9,079 nt of DNA, taken from assembly GCA_900551355.1 (NCBI GenBank), contig URVR01000064.1, positions 1 to 9,079 of the forward strand. The letters are read 5' to 3'. A program made the translations under genes and the position numbers. The number at the start of each line of letters is the position of its first letter. Within the stretch, counting starts at the first letter, position 1. This DNA is from an uncultured Eubacteriales bacterium (lineage in GTDB: Bacteria > Bacillota > Clostridia > Oscillospirales > Oscillospiraceae). Positions 1 to 4,831 of this stretch are shown in pieces. The notes under the pieces are model-generated. The model worked only from the letters and a program-made list of their open reading frames with translations, did not search any database and was not told the origin of the DNA.

Positions 1-1078
1 GACCAAACTGCTCGGCCAGCATGGTGGTGCCGGCGTCAGAGGTGACGACCCAGTTCATGAAGTCCAGAGTGGCCTTGATGTCCGCCTCGGAGGCGTTCTT
101 GTTCACAGCCCAGCAGTTCTCAGTGCCGCAGCACAGACCGGCCTTCTCCTCGCCGTCCACACCGCAGTAAATGGGGATCATGGCCAGATCGTCGGCATTC
201 ATGCCAAACTTCTCGGCGGAGGTCAGGTTGCTGAACTCCCAAGTGCCGTTCTGATAGAACACGGCCTTGCCCTCGCCGAACTCAGCCTCAGCCTGGTCGC
301 CGGTGGCGGACAGCAGGGCAGCGCCGGTGGTGGCGGAGTCAGTGATGTACAGATCCCAGATAGCCTTGTAGTTATCCAGATAAGTGCCCTTGATGGTGGC
401 GGGCTGCGCGGTCACATTGTCATCGCGGAACTCGTAGAACAGGGGCATATTGGCCAGATGGCCGGAGAAACGCCAGGAGGAGGAGCCGTCCAGACCGGCG
501 GAGGTAAAGGCATCGAAGCCCAGCTCAGCGGCGCGGGCGTGGATGTCATCGGCAACGGCCTTCAGGGACTCGAAGTTGGTGATCTCATCCAGAGAGTGAC
601 CGGCCTTCTCCAGCAGGGCCTTGTTGACGATGATGCCAAAGGCCTCGTAGCAGTAACCGATGGAAACGGTCTCGCCGTCGGCATTCTTCAGATCAAAGTC
701 ATGGGTGGTCATCTGGTTGTACACGTCGGTGCCTTCCAGGTTGTAGCAGAACTCACCGTAGCTGTTGACGGCACCCAAATTGCCCACCTGGAACATGGTA
801 GGAGCGGCGTCCTTATCCATCTCGGCGGTCAGGGTGGTGTCGTACTGGCCGGAGGCGGCGGTGACGACCTTGACGGGCACGCCGGTCTCAGCGGTGTAGG
901 CGGCGGCCAGAGTCTGCCAAGCGGCGTCGGACTCGGGCTTGAAGTTCAGGTAGTACACGCTGCCGGTGGCAGTGTCGCCGCCCTCGTTGGGGTCGGCATC
1001 GGGCTGCTTCTGCTCGCCGCAGGCTACCAGGGACAGAGCCATCACGAGAGCCAGAAGCATTGCAAGAAACTTCTTCAT
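1..1078 (-). CDS. Sugar ABC transporter substrate-binding lipoprotein (3' end outside window)
   Basis: This is a family-1 extracellular solute-binding protein (UgpB/MalE type), which captures a sugar or sugar-like ligand outside the membrane and hands it to an ABC permease. About 359 codons are present and the C-terminus lies beyond the left edge. The N-terminus is a classic lipoprotein signal: MKKF, a hydrophobic stretch, then LVAC with the lipidated Cys at residue 20, followed by an acidic, Gly/Thr-rich linker. The mature part shows typical family traits: AAYTAETGVPVKVV near residues 58-71, a GTWEF segment and a C-terminal NKNASEADIKATLDF stretch. The ATG at 1078 has a strong Shine-Dalgarno (GAAGGAG, 1088-1094) about 8 nt upstream. 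It lies 59 bp downstream of a LacI-family regulator on the same strand and is probably co-transcribed with it; permease genes would be expected past the left edge. The ligand cannot be told from sequence alone. Codon use matches a highly expressed gene (mostly C/G-ending, uniform). Confidence 0.93.
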   Translation of the reverse strand, partial: MKKFLAMLLALVMALSLVACGEQKQPDADPNEGGDTATGSVYYLNFKPESDAAWQTLAAAYTAETGVPVKVVTAASGQYDTTLTAEMDKDAAPTMFQVGNLGAVNSYGEFCYNLEGTDVYNQMTTHDFDLKNADGETVSIGYCYEAFGIIVNKALLEKAGHSLDEITNFESLKAVADDIHARAAELGFDAFTSAGLDGSSSWRFSGHLANMPLFYEFRDDNVTAQPATIKGTYLDNYKAIWDLYITDSATTGAALLSATGDQAEAEFGEGKAVFYQNGTWEFSNLTSAEKFGMNADDLAMIPIYCGVDGEEKAGLCCGTENCWAVNKNASEADIKATLDFMNWVVTSDAGTTMLAEQFG

Positions 1079-1110
1079 TTGAGATTACTCCTTCAAAATA
1101 ATTTATTCTC

Positions 1111-1126
1111 ACGCCGTTTCCGGCGT
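1111..1126 (-). other. Intergenic hairpin between regulator and binding-protein genes
   Basis: A perfect 6-bp stem ACGCCG/CGGCGT encloses a 4-nt loop. In the minus-strand transcript the loop reads GAAA, a stable GNRA tetraloop. It sits 12 nt after the regulator stop codon and 17 nt before the Shine-Dalgarno of the binding-protein gene. It has no following U-run (GAGAAUAAAU follows), so it is not a standard terminator. It may protect the downstream mRNA from 3'-5' decay or allow the lipoprotein to be made at a different level from the repressor. That role is inference. Confidence 0.5.
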
Positions 1127-1137
1127 AAAAACCTGAT

Positions 1138-2148
1138 TCAGAGACTTTGGACGGAGCCGCCCTCCCGCAGCTGGGTGGGCAGCACCTCACAGCAGTGGGC
1201 GCCGTGACCCCGGAGCATACCCAGCAGGATCTGGGCGCTGCGCCGTCCCATCTCCTCCATGGGCTGGCACAGGGTGGTCAGCGGCGGCTCGATGTAGGCG
1301 GACAGCTCCAGCCCGTCGATGGCGATGACGGAGCAGTCCTCCGGCACCCGGCGTCCCGCGTCCCGCAGCGCCCGCATGGCGCCGATGGCCATGGAGTCGG
1401 CAATGGCGAACAGCGCCGTAAACTCCGCGCCCTGCCGCAGCTTTTCGCGGACAGCCTCGTAGGCATCCCGAATGTCGAAGCTGCCGGCGCACATGACCAA
1501 ATCCCCGTCCAGCGGGATGCCGTGGCTCTCCAGCGCCTTGCGATAGCCCTGGTAGCGCAGCTGGCTGATGGACTGGTCATCCTCCCGGCAGATCAGCGCC
1601 GCGATGCGCCGGTGCCCGTGGGCATACAGGTGATCCACGGCCTGCCGCGCCGTCTCCTCGTCGGCGATGGACACAGCGGAATACTCGCCGCTCCGCAGGG
1701 TGCCGTACTGATTGGAGTAGGAGCAGCACACGAAGGGCACATTCAGCATAGCCAGATCGTCCGGGGTATAGTCGAAGCGTCCCCCCAGGAAGATGATGCC
1801 CCGCAGACGCTTTTCCCGCTCCATGACGGCGGCCCGCTGCACCTCGTCGGCGCAGGAGGGGATCTGCTGCATCACCAGAGAAAAGCCCGCGTCGGTAACG
1901 GTGTTCTCAATGGCCTGGATGATGTTGGTGTAGAACGGGTTAGACACGCCGCGCACCACAAGGCCGATGGACTCGGACTTGGTGCGCACCAAGTCGCGGG
2001 CGCTGTTGTTGGGGATGTAGTTGCTGTCCTTGATGGCAGCCCGCACCTTCCGGCGCACATCGTCGCTGACGTCCGGACGGTCATTCAGCACACGGGATAC
2101 GGTGCTGACACTGACACTGCACTGTTTTGCGATGTCCTTGATCGTCAT
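1138..2148 (-). CDS. LacI-family transcriptional regulator
   Basis: This is a DNA-binding repressor or activator that responds to a small sugar-type effector. It is full length for the family (336 aa). Residues 2-25 form the LacI helix-turn-helix (TIKDIAKQCSVSVSTVSRVLN), and PNNSARDL at 46-53 is the hinge helix, whose Leu53 is placed to insert in the operator minor groove. Residues 60-336 are a periplasmic-binding-protein-like effector domain. It includes the VSNPFYTNIIQAIE strand/helix and a late IAIDG motif. At the recognition-helix positions where LacI has Tyr-Gln, this protein has Val-Ser (residues 14-15), so its operator should differ from lacO. The ATG at 2148 is preceded by GGAAGGA with good spacing. 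It is the first gene of the operon that continues into the sugar-binding lipoprotein. Operator-like repeats lie in its own leader, which suggests autoregulation. Its specific inducer is not evident. Confidence 0.95.
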   Translation of the reverse strand: MTIKDIAKQCSVSVSTVSRVLNDRPDVSDDVRRKVRAAIKDSNYIPNNSARDLVRTKSESIGLVVRGVSNPFYTNIIQAIENTVTDAGFSLVMQQIPSCADEVQRAAVMEREKRLRGIIFLGGRFDYTPDDLAMLNVPFVCCSYSNQYGTLRSGEYSAVSIADEETARQAVDHLYAHGHRRIAALICREDDQSISQLRYQGYRKALESHGIPLDGDLVMCAGSFDIRDAYEAVREKLRQGAEFTALFAIADSMAIGAMRALRDAGRRVPEDCSVIAIDGLELSAYIEPPLTTLCQPMEEMGRRSAQILLGMLRGHGAHCCEVLPTQLREGGSVQSL

Positions 2149-2193
2149 TCCGGTGTTCCTTCCTGTCGCGTAATGCGGAAAAACGGTGATTTC

Positions 2194-2217
2194 GGAAACA
2201 TTACCGGAAACGTTACC
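2194..2217. promoter_or_regulatory. Tandem operator-like repeats for the LacI-family regulator
   Basis: Two 12-bp units abut with no spacer: GGAAACATTACC (2194-2205) and GGAAACGTTACC (2206-2217). The second unit is a near-perfect palindrome (GG.AACGTT.CC) with a central CpG, as expected for a LacI-family operator where hinge-helix leucines intercalate. The first unit has CA at the centre instead of CG. Both lie just downstream of the predicted transcription start of the regulator gene, roughly +11 to +35, a position suited to roadblock or repression. Assignment of these sites to this regulator is inference from position and symmetry. Confidence 0.6.
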
Positions 2218-2234
2218 GCCTTTTCTACGGTGCT

Positions 2235-2263
2235 ATCCTACCAACTTTCCATAGGAATGTCAA
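2235..2263 (-). promoter_or_regulatory. Sigma-A-type promoter of the regulator/binding-protein operon
   Basis: Reading the minus strand, a perfect -35 box TTGACA (2263-2258) is followed by a 17-bp spacer and a -10 box TAGGAT (2240-2235, 4 of 6 matches). The predicted start is near 2228, giving a leader of about 80 nt that contains the tandem operator repeats before the ATG at 2148. Confidence 0.6.
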
Positions 2264-2321
2264 TGGATTTTCGTATTTTCGCCGAAACGCACATAGAAAA
2301 TGCGGCTTTTCTTGTGAAAAT

Positions 2322-2354
2322 CACAAGGGACGCACCGGCGGTGCGTCCCTTGTG
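2322..2354 (-). terminator. Terminator of the PPC-Nudix-DUF523 operon
   Basis: A perfect 15-bp stem CACAAGGGACGCACC/GGTGCGTCCCTTGTG encloses a 3-nt loop. It begins 5 bp after the DUF523 stop codon. In the minus-strand transcript it is followed by AUUUUC, a short U-run. The U-tract is weak but the stem is very strong. It prevents read-through into the LacI-regulator promoter region. Confidence 0.75.
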
Positions 2355-2359
2355 GAAAA

Positions 2360-2812
2360 TCATGCCTGTCCGGCGCCGTCCAGCTCCCGGAGGAGCCCCT
2401 GCAGATCGCTCTCCCCCAGCACCCGGATGCCGTTGGCCCGCAGCAGCGCCGCCGCCGTGCCCCAGCCCTCCGTCAGCGTGCCGCTGAACGTGCCGTCATA
2501 GACCTGGCCGCTGCCGCAGGAGGGGCTGCGTTCCTTCAATACGGCGGTGGTGCAGCCGTACAGCGCCGCCAGATGCAGCGCCTCCTCCGCGCCCCGCCGG
2601 TACTGGGCCGTTACGTCCGCGCCTGCAGCGCTGACCACCCGGTCCCCCCGCTGTTCGGAGGGCTCCCGCGGCGTGGGCAGTCCGCCCAGCTGCTCGGGGC
2701 AGACCGGCACCGCCAGTCCTCGCCGGGCCAGCTCCTGCACCAGCGGATGGGCCTTGCTCCGGCCGTCATAGCGGCAGGCGCAGCCCAAAAGACACGCGCT
2801 GATGAGGATCAT
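2360..2812 (-). CDS. DUF523 family protein
   Basis: A 150-aa DUF523 protein of unknown biochemical function; the length is normal for the stand-alone family. Visible family hallmarks are the N-terminal ISACLLGCACRYDG (residues 4-17), CPEQLGGLPTPREPSE (38-53) and KERSPSCGSGQVYDGTFSG (93-111). The several conserved Cys residues (7, 11, 38, 99) could bind a metal or an Fe-S cluster, but this is not proven for the family. The open frame extends upstream to 2995, but that extension lies inside the Nudix gene and lacks family similarity. The ATG at 2812 overlaps the Nudix stop codon by 4 bp (ATGA), so translation is probably coupled. It is the last gene of a three-gene operon and is followed by a terminator. 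Confidence 0.9.
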   Translation of the reverse strand: MILISACLLGCACRYDGRSKAHPLVQELARRGLAVPVCPEQLGGLPTPREPSEQRGDRVVSAAGADVTAQYRRGAEEALHLAALYGCTTAVLKERSPSCGSGQVYDGTFSGTLTEGWGTAAALLRANGIRVLGESDLQGLLRELDGAGQA

Positions 2813-3285
2813 ACCGCCAGCTCCTTCCCGTCCAGCGCGGCGTAGACCAGCGTCTCGCCCCGGTATTGCAGCTTCAGAGAGAAAAACGGCGTGTCCGGTC
2901 GGCGGATCAGGTCGAGGAAAATTTTGTCTCCCACCCATTGGGGCAGCGCCGCCAGCGCGTCCTTGTGCAGCCACTCCAGCACACCCTCGTTGCACTCATG
3001 GATGTGTCCTGTCCAGCCGGTGGCGGTGAACAGGTGCATATACTCCCCCTCCCACTCGTCGGACACAAAGGTGATGACGCCCCGATAGCGGTAGTCCGTC
3101 AGTGTGAGGCCCGTCTCCTCCAGCGTCTCACGGCAGATGCACTCCTCCGGGCTTTCGCCCTCCTCGCACTTGCCGCCTACGCCGATCCACTTGTCGTGGT
3201 TCAGGTCGTTCTCCTTTTTGACCCGGTGGAGCATCAGATATTCGCCCTGCGGATTTTCTATGTAGCAAAGTGTGGTATTTTTCAT
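2809..3285 (-). CDS. Nudix (NUDIX/MutT-type) hydrolase
   Basis: A 158-aa Nudix hydrolase, expected to cleave a nucleoside diphosphate linked to another moiety using Mg2+. The Nudix box is intact at residues 38-60: GKCEEGE, seven residues, RETLEETGL, with catalytic Glu at 55-58 of the REXXEE core. A Thr replaces the usual hydrophobic residue after RE. The upstream region (MLHRVKKENDLNHDKWIGVGG) and the length resemble the 8-oxo-dGTP diphosphatase (MutT-like) subgroup common in Firmicutes, but the substrate is not certain. Start ATG at 3285 has a strong Shine-Dalgarno (AGGAGG) 4 nt away. Both ends overlap neighbours by 4 bp (ATGA), upstream with the PPC-domain gene and downstream with the DUF523 gene, which indicates a coupled operon. 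Confidence 0.93.
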   Translation of the reverse strand: MKNTTLCYIENPQGEYLMLHRVKKENDLNHDKWIGVGGKCEEGESPEECICRETLEETGLTLTDYRYRGVITFVSDEWEGEYMHLFTATGWTGHIHECNEGVLEWLHKDALAALPQWVGDKIFLDLIRRPDTPFFSLKLQYRGETLVYAALDGKELAV

Positions 3286-3680
3286 GGCTCCTCCTGAAAT
3301 ACGATCTCGTCGTAGCCCGTCTCCGCGTCCTGCTCCACGCCGCAGCGCCAGCCGTCCAGCTCCAGCAGCACCAGCTCACAGGTGGTGTTGACGAACGTCC
3401 CCTCCATGAGGTGGCCGCCCAGCGTGGTCAGATCCTCCCGGGACAGGGCAATGTGCAGATGGCACCGGGCCGCGCTGACCGTACCGTTGAGGGACACGAT
3501 CTCGCAGGGCCGGGCAATGTGCTGCACGGTGACGCCGGAGGCATCCCGCACCCGGGCCTCCGTGACGCAGCCCACGCCGGACAGCACCACGGCGCACCGC
3601 AGGCCCTCCCGCTGGGCCAGCTGCCGGATGGACAGCAGCAGGTCGTCGCCCCGCCGCAGCCGCAGACAGATGCTTCGCAT
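3282..3680 (-). CDS. PPC (DUF296) domain protein
   Basis: A 132-aa single-domain protein of the PPC/DUF296 family. In plants this domain occurs with AT-hooks, but the bacterial single-domain forms are small trimeric proteins whose function is unknown. Family features seen: VVLSGVGCVTEARVR (31-45), SLNGTVS (63-69), HLHIALS (74-80) and GGHLMEGTFV (88-97). His74, His76 and His90 are placed as a possible metal-binding triad. The open frame extends to 3743, but the ATG at 3680 is preferred because a GGGAGGG Shine-Dalgarno precedes it, the family domain begins there, and the longer form would cover the promoter. First gene of the operon with the Nudix and DUF523 genes. No DNA-binding extension is present, so a transcription role is not implied. 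Confidence 0.88.
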   Translation of the reverse strand: MRSICLRLRRGDDLLLSIRQLAQREGLRCAVVLSGVGCVTEARVRDASGVTVQHIARPCEIVSLNGTVSAARCHLHIALSREDLTTLGGHLMEGTFVNTTCELVLLELDGWRCGVEQDAETGYDEIVFQEEP

Positions 3681-3695
3681 GGAACATCCCTCCCG

Positions 3696-3724
3696 TTTAC
3701 TTCTGTCGCTTCTTAGTATATAAT
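3696..3724 (+). promoter_or_regulatory. Promoter of the DUF1653-metallopeptidase operon
   Basis: A TTTACT -35 box (3696-3701, 4 of 6) is separated by 17 bp from a perfect -10 box TATAAT (3719-3724). The predicted start near 3731 gives a leader of about 37 nt to the ATG at 3768. Confidence 0.65.
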
Positions 3725-3743
3725 GTCGGTGCGTGCAATGCAA
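3715..3743 (-). promoter_or_regulatory. Promoter of the PPC-Nudix-DUF523 operon
   Basis: On the minus strand, TTGCAT (3743-3738, 3 of 6) lies 17 bp before TATACT (3720-3715, 5 of 6). The predicted start near 3708 precedes the ATG at 3680 by about 28 nt. The -10 box shares bases 3719-3720 with the -10 box of the opposite promoter, so the two polymerases would exclude each other. Confidence 0.5.
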
Positions 3744-3767
3744 GTCATATCCGCGGAGGTAGTTATT

Positions 3768-3989
3768 ATGTCAACTGTAAAGCCCGGGCGTTACCGCCAC
3801 TTCAAAGGGAACGAATACGAGGTCATCGGCACGGCCCGCCATTCCGAGACACTGGAGGAGATGGTGGTGTACCGCGCCCTGTACGGTGACGGCGGCCTGT
3901 GGGTGCGGCCCGCCGCCATGTGGACGGAGCAGGTGGAGCGGGACGGCTATCGCGGCCCCCGGTTCCGCCCGGTGGGGGACGCACAGTGA
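3768..3989 (+). CDS. DUF1653 family protein
   Basis: A 73-aa protein that is almost entirely one DUF1653 domain, a small domain of unknown function. The family pattern is clear: PGRYRHFKGNEYEVIG, ARHSETLEEMVVYRALYGD, then GLWVRPAAMW. The start is the ATG at 3768, preceded by a GGAGGT Shine-Dalgarno; the open frame reaches back to 3723 but this would place the start within the -10 box. Its stop overlaps the GTG start of the metallopeptidase gene by 4 bp (GTGA), so the two are translationally coupled. The function is not known and I do not infer one beyond the operon link. Confidence 0.9.
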   Translation: MSTVKPGRYRHFKGNEYEVIGTARHSETLEEMVVYRALYGDGGLWVRPAAMWTEQVERDGYRGPRFRPVGDAQ

Positions 3990-4501
3990 CGGACTACGCG
4001 GTGCGCCGCTCCCGCCGCCGCACCATGGCGCTGGAGGTGACCCGGGAAGGCACGGCGCTGGTGCGGGCGCCCTACCATGCGTCGGACGCGGATATCGCCC
4101 GGTTCGTGGAGGCCCACCGGGCGTGGCTGGATGCGCACATAGCCCGGCGGCAGGCGTATCTGGCGTCCCATCCTGCCCCGTCGCCGCAGCAGATCGAGCT
4201 ATGGCGGCAGCAGGCCAGGGCGGTGCTGCCGGGCCGCGTGGCCTATTGGGCGGCGCGCATGGGCATCCAGCCCGCCGGCGTCACCATTACCGCCGCCCGC
4301 ACCCGGTTCGGCAGCTGCTCCGGGAAAAACCGGCTCAGCTTCTCCCTGTACCTGATGGATCACCCGGCGGAGGCCATCGAGTATGTGGTGGTGCACGAGC
4401 TGGCCCACATCCGGCACCACGACCACTCCCCGGCGTTCTACGCGGAGGTGGAGCGCTATCTCCCCGACTGGCGGGCACGGCGGGAGCTGCTGAAAAAATA
4501 G
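3986..4501 (+). CDS. YgjP-type (DUF45) zinc metallopeptidase
   Basis: A 171-aa predicted metal-dependent hydrolase of the YgjP/WLM family, likely cytosolic. The zinc-binding site is visible at residues 137-147: HELAH (His137, catalytic Glu138, His141), followed by HDHS where His147 is the likely third ligand. The other family hallmark, RTRFGSCSGKNRLSFS (105-120), matches the usual R-W-G-S-C-S motif with Phe in place of Trp. Residues 1-60 match the N-terminal beta-rich part (LVRAPYHASDADIARFVEAH). It is somewhat shorter than many members (around 220-240 aa). The start is taken as GTG at 3986 (GTGA overlap with the upstream stop; GGGGGA Shine-Dalgarno 7 nt before). An ATG at 3899 is in frame but would lie inside the DUF1653 gene and gives no family similarity. 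Substrate unknown. Confidence 0.9.
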   Translation: MTDYAVRRSRRRTMALEVTREGTALVRAPYHASDADIARFVEAHRAWLDAHIARRQAYLASHPAPSPQQIELWRQQARAVLPGRVAYWAARMGIQPAGVTITAARTRFGSCSGKNRLSFSLYLMDHPAEAIEYVVVHELAHIRHHDHSPAFYAEVERYLPDWRARRELLKK

Positions 4502-4552
4502 CGGTCAGAAGCACATATCATATGGATTTTCGCTGCAATCGTATAAAGGCTC

Positions 4553-4777
4553 ATGTGCGGCTGCGGCGATACCGCCGCCCCCGGCACCGCTGATAACGAC
4601 GCCCCCGTATCCACCCCGGACGCGGGTGAGACCGGCGACACCGGAAACAGCGGCAATGCCGTTGTGACCACCAGCCTGCCCGGCACCTTCGAGATCGCGG
4701 CCGCCGACGAGACGAAGTGCGCCGAGATGAAGGGCTATGTGGACGAGATGGTGAACACCGTCCGCGCCGCCCAGTAA
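4553..4777 (+). CDS. Small ORF, possible lipoprotein remnant lacking its signal peptide
   Basis: A 74-aa ORF not matched to any family I recognise. It starts Met-Cys-Gly-Cys-Gly-Asp, continues as an Ala/Thr/Pro/Gly/Asp-rich low-complexity linker to about residue 40, and ends in a short compact part (TFEIAAADETKCAEMKGY, 45-62; DEMVNTVRAAQ). That order (Cys, flexible linker, small domain) is how secreted lipoproteins look right after signal-peptide cleavage, but here the hydrophobic signal is missing: an in-frame TAA at 4544-4546 stops any extension. Codons are strongly G/C-ending as in the neighbours, so the coding frame looks real. The Shine-Dalgarno is weak (AAAGG, about 4 nt away). It may be a 5'-truncated pseudogene or a small cytosolic protein. 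A bidirectional terminator follows 15 bp after the stop. Confidence 0.45.
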   Translation: MCGCGDTAAPGTADNDAPVSTPDAGETGDTGNSGNAVVTTSLPGTFEIAAADETKCAEMKGYVDEMVNTVRAAQ

Positions 4778-4792
4778 AATCAGTCTATACGG

Positions 4793-4831
4793 AAAAAGAA
4801 ATGACACGCGGGAGCGTGTCATTTCTTTTTT
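4793..4831. terminator. Bidirectional Rho-independent terminator
   Basis: A 12-bp stem GAAATGACACGC/GCGTGTCATTTC with loop GGGA is flanked by A5 on the left and T6 on the right, so each strand sees a U-run. It ends the plus-strand small ORF (stop 4777) and, on the other strand, the zinc-ribbon gene, whose TAA stop codon (4830-4832) lies within the T-tract. Confidence 0.92.

Noticed and set aside
1100..1129. Possible internal promoter for the binding-protein gene (TTTACG, 18 bp, TAAATT)
   Set aside because: Box matches are weak and the predicted start would fall within the Shine-Dalgarno, leaving no room for a leader.
458..1207. Plus-strand open frame of 249 codons, Gly/Val-rich
   Set aside because: Antisense shadow of the sugar-binding lipoprotein, whose minus frame has a clear signal peptide, family traits and ribosome binding site.
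1147..2487. Long plus-strand open frame of 446 codons
   Set aside because: It lies antisense to the LacI-family gene, has no family similarity and runs through the promoter, operators and terminator. It is a GC-driven shadow frame.
2813..2995. Upstream extension of the DUF523 reading frame
   Set aside because: It lies inside the Nudix gene, lacks family similarity and has no ribosome binding site; the ATG at 2812 is well supported.
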